Assembly: GCA_963731745.1 (NCBI GenBank)
Contig: CAVSWT010000024.1
Coordinates: 314,426 to 378,425 of the forward strand
Length of the DNA: 64,000 nt
From: CAVSWT01 sp963731745
GTDB taxonomy: Bacteria > Bacteroidota > Ignavibacteria > Ignavibacteriales > Ignavibacteriaceae
Direction of reading: 5' to 3'
The position numbers and the translations under genes were made by a program. This document shows, one piece after another, positions 33,533 to 42,030 of the stretch; the first letter of the stretch is position 1, and the number at the start of each line of letters is the position of its first letter. Under the pieces are notes generated by a model, which saw only the letters and a list, made by a program, of their open reading frames with translations, was not told the DNA's origin and searched no databases.

Positions 33533-34150
33533 TCATTCAAATATTTTTTTTATCGCATCAATCATTCCATCTATCGGAATTTGCATTCCCGGCCCGCCGT
33601 ATGGACTCATAGCATGTTCCGAACCTTCCGGAAAATTTTTTTGAATATATTCATGCAGTTCATCATTTATTTTTCTTTCGATTTCATACCTTGTAAACAT
33701 TTTTTTGTTTTGTGCTAATCTTTTAGCCTGCTGCTGTAAAATATATCTCGCGTATTCTGGATGCCTAACTAAAAATGTATCCAGCAATGTAGCGGCAAAT
33801 TTTAAATCATCTTCTGTTGAATCAGCTGATTCTTTTTTAACAACTTCTTCTTTTTTATTTGTAACAGTAGTGTCAAAAACAGTTTCTTTTTTTATTTGAG
33901 GATTTTTTTTTGTTTTAGTTTTTGGTATAGGATTAATCTTCTTTTTTACAGTAGGTGACTTAAATGGTTCAACTTTTTCGGACGTCGTCTCCGATGTTTT
34001 TATATCAAGAAGTATAGAATTTTTTTCTTTGGATGAAGGAAATTTGATTTCAACAAGTAAAAAGACTAAAACCAGTAGTCCATGCAGTAAAAACGACAAC
34101 GAAACTGAAAGTAGTTTTTCAATGGTTATTTTATTTTTAATTGAAATCAA
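33533..34150 (-). CDS. TonB-like single-span envelope protein, C-terminal domain absent
   Basis: The protein of 205 residues has a short cytoplasmic start, one transmembrane helix (about 13-35, VSLSFLLHGLLVLVFLL) and then a Lys/Pro/Thr-rich stretch (KKKINPIPKTKTKKNPQIKK). It ends in a helical, charged domain. This is the architecture of TonB and other energy-transducing or AgmX-like proteins, but the C-terminal TonB fold is not visible. The last 30 residues contain MSPYGGPGMQIPIDGMIDAI, which I cannot assign. It lies 108 bp upstream of the activase on the same strand, and a functional link is not evident. Confidence 0.55.
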   Translation of the reverse strand: MISIKNKITIEKLLSVSLSFLLHGLLVLVFLLVEIKFPSSKEKNSILLDIKTSETTSEKVEPFKSPTVKKKINPIPKTKTKKNPQIKKETVFDTTVTNKKEEVVKKESADSTEDDLKFAATLLDTFLVRHPEYARYILQQQAKRLAQNKKMFTRYEIERKINDELHEYIQKNFPEGSEHAMSPYGGPGMQIPIDGMIDAIKKIFE

Positions 34151-34297
34151 ACTGATTACTAATTATGATGTGGATTTACTTTAATCGAATTGTAAAATAG
34201 AATTATATAATGGTAATAATAGAAAGAAAAAAGGATTTATTATACTGGAAAATTTATATCTGATGTGAAAGATTTGATAAGAGAAAGTGTCAGCCTC

Positions 34298-34430
34298 TTA
34301 AATATTTAGGTTGCTTATGCTTTTTTCCAATTCCAATTTAAGCGGGTTCTGTTTGATATATTTCCTAGTATTAAATTTTCTTTTTCGTTGCAGATTATTC
34401 TGTTATAAAATGAATGCTGTCCAAATATTT
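34298..34430 (-). pseudogene. Remnant of a REP-associated tyrosine transposase (RAYT), C terminus
   Basis: Read on the minus strand, the region encodes GQHSFYNRIICNEKENL and, after a one-base shift of frame, KYIKQNPLKLELEKS followed by ISNLNI and a stop. This matches the C-terminal signature of Y1/RAYT transposases (WQxxFYDHIIRNEKEL ... YIxxNPxKWxxD). The catalytic HUH part is missing. It is too short to function. RAYTs mobilise short palindromic (REP) elements, and a palindrome sits right next to the remnant. Confidence 0.7.
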
Positions 34431-34449
34431 GTAGTGACAAGTCGCCACT
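34431..34449. repeat. Short REP-like palindrome next to RAYT remnant
   Basis: AGTGACAAGTCGCCACT is an imperfect palindrome around its centre, directly adjoining the transposase fossil. It may be a relic of the element's end. Confidence 0.4.
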
Positions 34450-34465
34450 TATCCCTAGCATTAGG

Positions 34466-36124
34466 TTAAACTTTCAAATCCACGGTTGGCAAAAACTTCG
34501 GCGGTTTGCGGGATTTTGTTACTTGTTCAAATGCATAAGCAATTTTTAAGAGCACAGGTTCACTCCATGCTCTTCCGAAAAATGAAATTCCAATCGGTAA
34601 ACCAAATACTTGTCCTGCCGGAACAGTTATATGCGGATAGCCTGAAACAGCAGGTAACTGCGAACTGCCTCCAAGAAAATGATCGCCGTCGACAAGATCA
34701 GTCATCCAAGCAGGGCTGTCAGTAGGAGAAACAATTGCATCAAGATTATGTTTATCCATTACTGCATCAATTCCTTCTTCACGTGTTAAGCGGTGATTCT
34801 TTTCTAATGCATCAATGTATTCTTGATCTGTTAATGGTCCTTTTTCTTCCCCCTTCAAAAATAATTCTTGATTGAAGTAAGGCATTTCTTTATCAGCATG
34901 CTTTTCATTGAAATCAATTAAATCTTTTAAAGTTTTAAGAGGGGTATTTGGTCCTCGATGTTTTAAATAAGCTGCCATATCTGCTTTTAGCTCGTACAAC
35001 AAAACTGTACTCTCAGAATTATCAAATTGACCAAGCGTATCTATAATTATTGGATCAACTAAAATTGCGCCATTTTGTTTTAAAATATCCAGTGAATTAT
35101 TTATAACTATATCAACAGAAGGAAGAAATCCAAAGTATGCTCTCAGCACTCCAATTCTTGTACCTTTTAATCCGTTCTTATCCAGGAATTTTGTGTAATC
35201 GGGATATGATTTTCTTTCAGCATTTTGTGTTGCTTCATCTTCAGAATCAACACCAGCCATTGCGCTTAATAATATTGCTCCATCCTTAACTGTCCGGGTC
35301 ATTGGTCCAGCAGTATCCTGCGAATGTGAAATAGGAATAATTCCAGCTCGGCTAACTAACCCAACAGTGGGTTTAATTCCTACTAAACCGTTTAAAGAAG
35401 AAGGACTGACAACAGAGCCATCTGTTTCAGAGCCAACGGCGACTGCACAAAGATTTGCTGCCGTTGCTGCTCCCGAACCGGAACTTGAACCAGAAGTATT
35501 TCGATCAAGTGCATATGGATTTTTGGTAAGACCGCCGCGTCCGCTCCATCCGCTGGTAGAATGAGTGGAACGCATATTTGCCCATTCACTTAAATTTGTT
35601 TTACCAAGAATTAATGCTCCGGCATCACGCAGCTGCTTTGCAACAAACGAATCTTTTTGAGGGCGAGATCCTACGAGTGCAAGTGAACCTGCTGTTGTTT
35701 CCATATTATCAATTGTATCAATATTATCTTTTAAAAGAACCGGAATGCCGTGCATAGGACTTCTCGGGCCTTTCTCTTTTAATTCCTTATCAAGCTCATC
35801 AGCAATTTTTAAAGCATCAGGATTTAATTCAATAATACTGTTTATTGAGGGTCCGGCTTTGTCAATCTCTTTTACTCTTGCTAAATATTTTTCTGTAATA
35901 GATCGGACAGTATATTTGCCGGATTTATATCCTGAACTGATTTCATCTATGGTAATTTCATCAAGCTCGAATGGATCAATTTTATTTAATGGAGAAATTT
36001 TATTGACCGCTTTTTCTGCAAAAGTTAAAGAGGGCAGTGATGCCGCTGCAATGCTTCCCGCGATACTTGTTTTTAAAAAATTTCTACGGCTTTCATTGGT
36101 TTGGTTTTTATTTTTGCGGGGCAT
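34466..36124 (-). CDS. Tat-exported amidase-signature family hydrolase
   Basis: The protein (552 residues) opens with a twin-arginine signal (SRRNFLK at 12-18, then a hydrophobic AGSIAAASLPSLTFA). It is therefore exported folded. The amidase signature fold follows, with the catalytic Lys132 in VLLKDNIDT, the Ser-rich loop NTSGSSSGSGAA and nucleophile Ser237 in GSETDGSVVSPSS, the Ser-Ser-Lys triad of the family. GLVGIKPTVGLVSRAGIIP and SHSQDTAGPMTRTV are further hallmarks. Such exported amidases hydrolyse amides or peptides; the substrate is unknown. A good GGAG ribosome site precedes the ATG. Confidence 0.92.
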   Translation of the reverse strand: MPRKNKNQTNESRRNFLKTSIAGSIAAASLPSLTFAEKAVNKISPLNKIDPFELDEITIDEISSGYKSGKYTVRSITEKYLARVKEIDKAGPSINSIIELNPDALKIADELDKELKEKGPRSPMHGIPVLLKDNIDTIDNMETTAGSLALVGSRPQKDSFVAKQLRDAGALILGKTNLSEWANMRSTHSTSGWSGRGGLTKNPYALDRNTSGSSSGSGAATAANLCAVAVGSETDGSVVSPSSLNGLVGIKPTVGLVSRAGIIPISHSQDTAGPMTRTVKDGAILLSAMAGVDSEDEATQNAERKSYPDYTKFLDKNGLKGTRIGVLRAYFGFLPSVDIVINNSLDILKQNGAILVDPIIIDTLGQFDNSESTVLLYELKADMAAYLKHRGPNTPLKTLKDLIDFNEKHADKEMPYFNQELFLKGEEKGPLTDQEYIDALEKNHRLTREEGIDAVMDKHNLDAIVSPTDSPAWMTDLVDGDHFLGGSSQLPAVSGYPHITVPAGQVFGLPIGISFFGRAWSEPVLLKIAYAFEQVTKSRKPPKFLPTVDLKV

Positions 36125-36309
36125 GATGTAATCTCCATTTAGTGAATTACAATTTTATGAAGTGGAAGTTAATAAAAAATTTGAAATGAAATAAAAATTT
36201 CATTATAAAAATCCCATTACGCAAATATGATAGCTAAATAAAAAGATAGTGTTAAAATATATTTTTAACATAACAATTAAATTACGTAGTATAATTTAGG
36301 AATGCTTTA

Positions 36310-37341
36310 TTAATTATTTTTAACTGCTTTAATAAATGCAGAAATATTTTCTGTTGTGACTCCTGGAGGCATTCCGCCGCCGCATGACATGACTACTCTT
36401 GATTTATCATTAAGAGAAGCGATTAAATCAGAAGTAGCTTTTGAAACTTGTTCTGGTGTACCTGCTGCAAGCACATCACGAGGAGGTATGTTGCCAAGCA
36501 TAGTAATGGTGTTATTGGTTAACTCTTTCAATTCATTTAATGTAACATCAAACCCCATATTAAAAAAGTTTATTCCCATCTCAGGGAGTATTGGGGCGGA
36601 TACACGGCAAGGAGCATCGTTATGAAGGAACTTAACAGATACATTACTCATTCCATATAATTCTTTAAAATACGGCAATCCAAATTGGCGAAATTCATCT
36701 TCACCCATAAAACCAATTATATCATCAAGCATTAAGATTCCATCAATCGTAGGGAAAGTTTCCATTTGAAGTTCATGCCAGTTTTTTAAATAGGCTGTAA
36801 TCTTTTTTACAAGAGCTTCAGCTTTGTCGGGCATCATCATCATGGTAGTTAAAAACTCCGTTGTGCCCATTAAGTAGCTGGCTATGTTTAATGGCCCGCG
36901 TGAAACCGAGAAACGAATTTTGTGACCTGCTTCTTCAATTTTTGGCTGCGCAAGCTTTAATCTATTCAACATGAATGGCAGCATTCCATCAGTTTTAGGA
37001 TTTGGGTCAGGCAGGGAATCGATGTCATCGGCAGAATGAATAATTTTATGTGCATGAGGGAATTCATCCGGAGGAAAACTGCTGCGCGCACCGAATGCTG
37101 ATGGTTCTGTGCACATGCCAAACTCAGACCAAAATCCCGGCAGAAACATTACATCAGGAAAATCATTAATTGCTTTTAAATTTGCATTCAGCCACAAATC
37201 ATCATTTGTAAAATAGTCTAAGATTTTTATTCCATACCAATTCGGCAGCCACGGACTGTCAATTATAAAACCCATTGGTAATGGCTTTATAGTTTCACCA
37301 TTTAAAACTTTTAGGAGTGTTTCCCAATGCTGGTCTGTCAT
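36310..37341 (-). CDS. UroD-family (MtaA/CmuA-like) methyltransferase
   Basis: The 343-residue protein belongs to the uroporphyrinogen decarboxylase superfamily. It lacks the HemE context and ends like the corrinoid methyltransferase branch (MtaA, CmuA, O-demethylase components). His240 and Cys245 in FLHNDAPC, and Cys320 in VVMSCGGGMPPGVT, fit the zinc-binding positions of that branch, although the spacing differs from the H-x-C of MtaA. It is the last gene of a cluster with a homocysteine methyltransferase, a corrinoid protein and a MetH reactivation domain. It could deliver a methyl group to, or take one from, the corrinoid. The donor is unknown. Confidence 0.8.
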   Translation of the reverse strand: MTDQHWETLLKVLNGETIKPLPMGFIIDSPWLPNWYGIKILDYFTNDDLWLNANLKAINDFPDVMFLPGFWSEFGMCTEPSAFGARSSFPPDEFPHAHKIIHSADDIDSLPDPNPKTDGMLPFMLNRLKLAQPKIEEAGHKIRFSVSRGPLNIASYLMGTTEFLTTMMMMPDKAEALVKKITAYLKNWHELQMETFPTIDGILMLDDIIGFMGEDEFRQFGLPYFKELYGMSNVSVKFLHNDAPCRVSAPILPEMGINFFNMGFDVTLNELKELTNNTITMLGNIPPRDVLAAGTPEQVSKATSDLIASLNDKSRVVMSCGGGMPPGVTTENISAFIKAVKNN

Positions 37342-37477
37342 GATTAAAATTCCCTTTAATTTTTAGTAAGAATAATTTTTTTCTGAAAAATAAATTTTTA
37401 TAAATCTTAATACTCAAGCATCTTCAACTATATTATAAGTCTTCGACTGAATCAGAAAGCAATTGTCAAGTTAGTCT

Positions 37478-38203
37478 TCAATTAATTTTTCTTTTAGATC
37501 GATAAGTGCAGTCTTTAATGCCGCATTTATCACAAATGTAATCTCTATACTTTACTTCTTTTCCGATCCCAATTATGCCACTTACAGATTTTATCGGAGC
37601 CATTAAAGATGAATCAGATAACTTAATTCCGCAGAAATTTTTTGGAAAAAATGAAAATAGTAATTGCTGTTCTGAGACGGCCCAATTGCAGTAGCCAGGA
37701 CTGTAACGATTTGTAATATTTAAATCGTTCTCAGCCATTTTTTCGCTGATAAAATCGTGAAGATAATTTGTAACACTTTCGGCTGCAACCGAGGCTATGG
37801 CATTAATTATAAACCCAAATGTGGGATCGCCTTTTTCAATTTCAGCTTTTGACCAATTTTCCATTTTCGGGCCGATTGTACAAATGAACAAAGCCATACT
37901 ATCAGATTTTTTTAATTGTCCTGTTACTATTTTATCAAGTTCAAAAAATTTCCCTCCAATTAACAAACCGTCACTTCTATCATGAAATTTTTGTGAATCT
38001 ACAATCCGGTATCCCGCTTTTATGGAACAAAGAGCAGGAAGCTTTACCATAACTTTATCAATCATAGCATTAAAATATGGATCAATTTTGTTATCATTAT
38101 ATCCAAGCATAATATTAATTTCATGGCGGTCAATTACTAATTCTTTAAAATTAATATTTACTTCAAACGTATCTTTAGTTTTTTCTATTTGCGATGTTTG
38201 CAT
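37478..38203 (-). CDS. Stand-alone MetH-type reactivation domain protein
   Basis: This 241-residue protein resembles the AdoMet-binding activation domain of cobalamin-dependent methionine synthase. RYSPGY at 166-171 corresponds to the RPAPGY motif that binds S-adenosylmethionine, and MALFICTIGPKMENWSKAE and ASVAAESVTNYL are family-like helices. In MetH this domain re-methylates the cobalamin after it is oxidised to Co(II). The C-terminal CDKCGIKDCTYR is a cysteine cluster that could bind metal, as seen in stand-alone versions. Its start lies two bases from the stop of the homocysteine methyltransferase gene, so the two are almost certainly co-translated. Confidence 0.87.
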   Translation of the reverse strand: MQTSQIEKTKDTFEVNINFKELVIDRHEINIMLGYNDNKIDPYFNAMIDKVMVKLPALCSIKAGYRIVDSQKFHDRSDGLLIGGKFFELDKIVTGQLKKSDSMALFICTIGPKMENWSKAEIEKGDPTFGFIINAIASVAAESVTNYLHDFISEKMAENDLNITNRYSPGYCNWAVSEQQLLFSFFPKNFCGIKLSDSSLMAPIKSVSGIIGIGKEVKYRDYICDKCGIKDCTYRSKRKIN

Positions 38204-38205
38204 TA

Positions 38206-39093
38206 TTAATTATTCAGTTTTATTACATTGGCGAGAGCATGAATATGTTTTGGAGTTGTTCCGCAGCATCCCCCAACTATATTTGCTCCGCATTTAATTA
38301 ATTCATTCACTCGTGCTGACATCATTTCAGGCGTTTCAGGAAATATTGTTTCTCCATCTTTATAAATTGGCAGCCCAGCATTAGCATGAACTAATATAGG
38401 AATTGTCGAATCAATTTTTCTAATCTCAGAAACAATGTCAATCATCTGTTCAAAGCCATTCCCGCAATTTGTTCCTATAACATCTGCCCCCGCTTCTTTA
38501 ATTGCGTAAACCATTTCGGAAGTTGATACTCCCATCATAGTTCTAAATTCATTATTCACTTTTTTATCGAATGTAAACGTACATACAATTTCAAGTCCGG
38601 TTGATTCTTTTGCAGCGTGAACAGCGATAGAAGCTTCCTGAAGATCAGACATAGTTTCAATACAAATTGCATCCGCACCGCCGGCTTTTAATGCTGAAGC
38701 CTGAATTACAAATCCATCAAAAAGTTCTTGTTCAGAAACATCGCCCATCATAAGCATCGCGCCAGTGGGTCCAATTGAGCCGAGTACAAAATGATTTTGT
38801 CCCGCAGCTTCCCTCGAAATTTCTGCAGCAGCTTTATTTAATTCAGCTGTGCGTTCATGCAAATCAAAATGCTTTAATTTGTATGGACTGCCTCCAAAGC
38901 TATTTGTCAAAACTATATCTGAGCCGGCATCGATATAACTTTTAGCAATTGCTAAAACATCTTCACGATGAGTTATATTCCATAGCTCGGGACATTCACC
39001 CGCCTGCAGTCCTTTTTGATATAAAAAAGTTCCCCAAGCGCCGTCGGATAATAAAACTTTACCTTTTTTAATTTCGTTTAAAAGTGATTTCAT
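38206..39093 (-). CDS. Homocysteine S-methyltransferase family protein
   Basis: The 295-residue protein is a stand-alone homocysteine-binding barrel, equivalent to the first domain of MetH. The zinc ligands are present as Cys210 in GTNCGNG and Cys276/Cys277 in VGGCCGTT. DGAWGTFLYQKG, TNSFGGSPYKL and IGPTGAML are further family blocks. It would transfer a methyl group from a methyl-corrinoid protein to homocysteine, giving methionine. No pterin-binding domain is fused or adjacent, so methyl-THF is not the obvious source. It is the centre of the corrinoid cluster, followed two bases later by the reactivation domain. Confidence 0.92.
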   Translation of the reverse strand: MKSLLNEIKKGKVLLSDGAWGTFLYQKGLQAGECPELWNITHREDVLAIAKSYIDAGSDIVLTNSFGGSPYKLKHFDLHERTAELNKAAAEISREAAGQNHFVLGSIGPTGAMLMMGDVSEQELFDGFVIQASALKAGGADAICIETMSDLQEASIAVHAAKESTGLEIVCTFTFDKKVNNEFRTMMGVSTSEMVYAIKEAGADVIGTNCGNGFEQMIDIVSEIRKIDSTIPILVHANAGLPIYKDGETIFPETPEMMSARVNELIKCGANIVGGCCGTTPKHIHALANVIKLNN

Positions 39094-39274
39094 ATTTTAT
39101 ATAGATGTATTATATGAACGGAAAATAAATTTACTGAAATATTCGGGTGAATAATTTTGGTTTTGAAAATAACCCCTTAATTCAGTTATTAAAATATTTC
39201 TATCGAGGGTTAAAAACAAGATTAAAGAATAAATGACTCTGTTCCAAATAAAAAAAATGGTTTTTTCATTTAAC

Positions 39275-39502
39275 TTATCTTTTATGGTTACTCTTAAGAT
39301 GGAAAATGTTCTGAAAATTAATTGTCAAACTAGTTAATAATGTGATTGATATTCCTACACCGATAAGAATAGAATCGTTTTTATAAAAACCAAAAGCAAT
39401 CGAAATAATTCCTAACAATAAAATACAAGCTAATAACAATGTACTGGTTTTAACAATATTCTTATGTAACATTTTAATACCAATAAAATTAAAAATACGC
39501 AT
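39275..39502 (-). CDS. Small two-span membrane protein
   Basis: A 75-residue hydrophobic product has two predicted membrane helices (about 17-37 and 43-62) and a basic tail (HLKSNHKR). I recognise no family. It starts 10 bases after the stop of the corrinoid protein gene, so co-transcription is likely. An internal ATG at residue 11 is an alternative start, and neither has a clear ribosome site. It may be an orphan small membrane protein rather than part of the methyltransferase system. Confidence 0.5.
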   Translation of the reverse strand: MRIFNFIGIKMLHKNIVKTSTLLLACILLLGIISIAFGFYKNDSILIGVGISITLLTSLTINFQNIFHLKSNHKR

Positions 39503-39512
39503 TAGTTACTAA

Positions 39513-40181
39513 TTAAGCCGCCAAAGTCTTATTCAAAAACTCCACTGCACCTTGCGGGTCATCGGCATAACCATCTGCTCCCATTTTTTCTGCCGCAGAT
39601 TGTGTAAGCGGCGCTCCTCCCACTATTACTTTTATATCAGGAAATTGAGATTTAATTTCTGTTACGGTCTTCGCCATATTAGCCATTGTAGTTGTTAACA
39701 ATGCACTTAAGCCAACTATGCTGGTAGGATGCTCTTTTATTTTTTCTAAAAACTTAACTGGCTTTACATCCACACCAAGATCGATAACTTCCCATCCATT
39801 TCCTTCCACCACCATTGACACAAGATTTTTTCCAATGTCATGAAGGTCACCTGCAACAGTTCCTATAATAAATTTACCTTTTCGTTTTACTGTACCTGCC
39901 TGAAAATACGGTTTGAGATGAGCCATAACAGCATTCATTGCTTTTGCAGACATTAATAATTCAGGAACGAAAACTTCATTACGGCCAAATTTTTCACCAA
40001 TTCTCTGCATACCATCATTGCATGCTTTTAAAATTTCATCAGGACTAATTGAAGCGTCGAGCGCTTGTTTAGCATATTCGTCAGCGCCTTCTTGCCCTAT
40101 CATGTCTTTGGGATAAGGTGAAATTTTATTAACCTTTCCACGTTCAATACATGTGCCTATTTTATTTATTAATTCATTCAT
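39513..40181 (-). CDS. Corrinoid (B12-binding) methyl-carrier protein
   Basis: The 222-residue protein is a MtaC/MtbC-type corrinoid carrier. An N-terminal helical cap (about 1-90, MetH cap-like, with GEKFGRNEVFVPELLMSAKA) precedes a cobalamin-binding Rossmann domain. That domain has the DLHDIG motif at 112-117, where His114 is the lower cobalt ligand, plus GLSALLTTTM and GGAPLTQ. It carries a methyl group between the methyltransferases of the operon. It is the first gene of the corrinoid cluster and lies 51 bp after the decayed methyltransferase gene. No cobalamin riboswitch is visible. Confidence 0.93.
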   Translation of the reverse strand: MNELINKIGTCIERGKVNKISPYPKDMIGQEGADEYAKQALDASISPDEILKACNDGMQRIGEKFGRNEVFVPELLMSAKAMNAVMAHLKPYFQAGTVKRKGKFIIGTVAGDLHDIGKNLVSMVVEGNGWEVIDLGVDVKPVKFLEKIKEHPTSIVGLSALLTTTMANMAKTVTEIKSQFPDIKVIVGGAPLTQSAAEKMGADGYADDPQGAVEFLNKTLAA

Positions 40182-40232
40182 TATTATCCCGCTTTGGATT
40201 CTTAATTTATTGCTTTGTAAAAATAATAATTT

Positions 40233-40532
40233 TCAAGATACCTTTTCGGCAGTTACAAATAAATAACCTCCTAAATTATTTTCAAAAGAATTAATCACTT
40301 CTTTTATTTTAAGGGAGGTTATATGCTTCCTTAACTTGTCGATGCTAATATTAATTCGCAATCCTTTATCTTGAAGCGCAATTGTATAATTACCTATACC
40401 GCAGCCAATATCAAGATATAACCCATCTACTTTCGGATTAAGAAAATAAATTATTCTTTGGGATAAATATTTATCAGCTTTACGAGTTGAATTATAGTTT
40501 AAACCAATTTTATCGTATTTGGCTATCATCAA
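40233..40532 (-). pseudogene. Internally deleted class I SAM-dependent methyltransferase
   Basis: The 99-residue ORF starts like a UbiE-type methyltransferase: YDKIGLNYNSTRKADKYLSQ, then motif I LDIGCGIGNYTIA. It then jumps after residue ~62 to the C-terminal tail of the same family (IDKLRKHITS, INSFENNLGGYLFVTAEK). Motifs II-IV and about 150 residues of the substrate domain are missing, so the product cannot be an active methyltransferase. The reading frame is intact, pointing to an in-frame deletion rather than a nonsense change. It directly follows the glycosidase gene on the same strand. Confidence 0.65.
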
Positions 40533-41951
40533 TTATTTTACCAGAATTTCAATTTCATGTTTGCCATTCAGCAATGAGCTTATGGCAAAGTTTGATTGCT
40601 TTTTTCCATCAACAGAAAAGGATTTGATATTGTGGCCATGGCCTTTAATCGAAATGTTAAGTTTGGAATTTCGATAATTAAGATCTTTAAGTTCCAATAA
40701 GTTTATTTCTACAGGTAAAAAAGGAGAAAACGAAAGAGAATCTTCTGTAAATTTCATTCCTAAAATACCATTCAAAACCATTGAAATATAAGCGGTTGCC
40801 GACCATGTTTGAAACTTGCATGATTCCCAATGAAAATTGATTTTTGATTCTCCCCAATCTTGATAGCCGCCATCTGGTTTACCAGTGTATGAATTAAAAA
40901 TTTCTCTAAAGTTATAATCACCTTTATCTTCATCAATTGCTAAATGAGCTAAGCCGTAAAATTCCTTATTAAAAGTTTTATAGTTTTTTGTTATGATTGC
41001 TGCTCTTGCAAAAAAGCCGTTTACCATCGGCCAAATAATGTTGTTGTGCCTGCCAGGCATATCTTTAGAATACCGCGGAAAATCCGGAGTAATAGAAGTA
41101 ATTCCATATTTTGAAACAATTGCATCGCTAATCAATTTATTTGCTTCATCACCTTTAACAATACCGAATATGGATGCAAACGAAATTCCAAGTGCTTCTT
41201 GATAAGATGTTGTATTTCCATTTTGATCAATCAAATAATAAAATGAGTTATTCTTTTCATTATAAAAATATTTTAAAATATTTTTTTTCAAATCATCAGC
41301 TTTACGTAAGTAACCGTTTGAAATTTCAATATCTTCATTTAAAAATCTGCTCATCTTACTTAAAACCTCATAAGCTCCATAGTAAACGCAATTCGTGCTT
41401 AAGCATTTTATAACTAAAGAATTTTTATGATTAAGTACGCTGCTGGAATAGTTGCCTGGTTCATAAATCGGTTCAGGATAACCCGCAATTCCATCATTAA
41501 AAACAGATGGCCCCGTGAACAAACCATACTTTTTATCAAATGTATTTTGCTCTAATTGTTTGAATGTATTAGCTGAACAATAATAAGCTTGAGCTAAAAA
41601 ATTTTTATCACCTGTAACAACGTAATGATTACAAGCTGCAATTACCCAAAGAATTTTATCCCAATATTGATGCCCGATTGTGTCTTTATTAATGGTCACA
41701 CTCCATAAAGATTTATCAGCTACCTGCGGCCTCAATAAGCTTACGCCATTCCATGAATTGATTGCAATATCCCGCGTCCATTCTCCGCCATAATCGCCTC
41801 CGGCAGCAAGTATTCCGCGCCTAATATTTATATCAACAGTTTGGATTGCTAATTTGAATGCTGAGTTAATTGTAGAGTCGTTAGTTATTAACTCTTGAGA
41901 GAAAGCTCGAACCGAAACAAATAAAACCAATACAAGGAATATTTTTCTCAT
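40533..41951 (-). CDS. Exported (alpha/alpha)6 glycoside hydrolase, MGH1/GH63-like
   Basis: After a signal peptide ending VRAFSQ, the 472-residue protein shows the barrel of glycogen-debranching/GH63-like glucosidases. WTRDIAINSWNGVSLLRP, the later WPMVNGFFARA and GGYQDWGESKINFHWESC match the family, where acidic residues in these blocks form the active site. It probably acts in the periplasm on an oligosaccharide; the linkage is not known. It is read in the same direction as the broken DUF4965 gene, and both are divergent from a propeller sensor gene, suggesting a small glycan-use locus. Confidence 0.8.
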   Translation of the reverse strand: MRKIFLVLVLFVSVRAFSQELITNDSTINSAFKLAIQTVDINIRRGILAAGGDYGGEWTRDIAINSWNGVSLLRPQVADKSLWSVTINKDTIGHQYWDKILWVIAACNHYVVTGDKNFLAQAYYCSANTFKQLEQNTFDKKYGLFTGPSVFNDGIAGYPEPIYEPGNYSSSVLNHKNSLVIKCLSTNCVYYGAYEVLSKMSRFLNEDIEISNGYLRKADDLKKNILKYFYNEKNNSFYYLIDQNGNTTSYQEALGISFASIFGIVKGDEANKLISDAIVSKYGITSITPDFPRYSKDMPGRHNNIIWPMVNGFFARAAIITKNYKTFNKEFYGLAHLAIDEDKGDYNFREIFNSYTGKPDGGYQDWGESKINFHWESCKFQTWSATAYISMVLNGILGMKFTEDSLSFSPFLPVEINLLELKDLNYRNSKLNISIKGHGHNIKSFSVDGKKQSNFAISSLLNGKHEIEILVK

Positions 41952-42030
41952 TAATTAAATACCCATTTTGTTTTGAATAGTTGCTATCATTTCCTGAACA
42001 CGATCTTTTGTTTCTAACTATTTATATAAA

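Larger units (their letters stand above)
34151..34465. other. Intergenic region holding a transposase fossil
   Basis: This 315-base stretch between the TonB-like gene and the amidase gene contains the remnant of a RAYT transposase C terminus (34298-34430, minus strand). A short palindrome adjoins it (34431-34449). The rest, 34151-34297, shows nothing recognisable. Confidence 0.6.

Noticed and set aside
40182..40232. Possible cobalamin riboswitch before the corrinoid operon
   Set aside because: The gap of 51 bases is too short, and no B12-box-like sequence is visible there or upstream.
41955..42020. Short minus-strand tail reading LETKDRVQEMIATIQNKMGI
   Set aside because: It looks like a protein C terminus but is preceded by a stop and only 20 codons long; chance cannot be excluded, so no feature was made.
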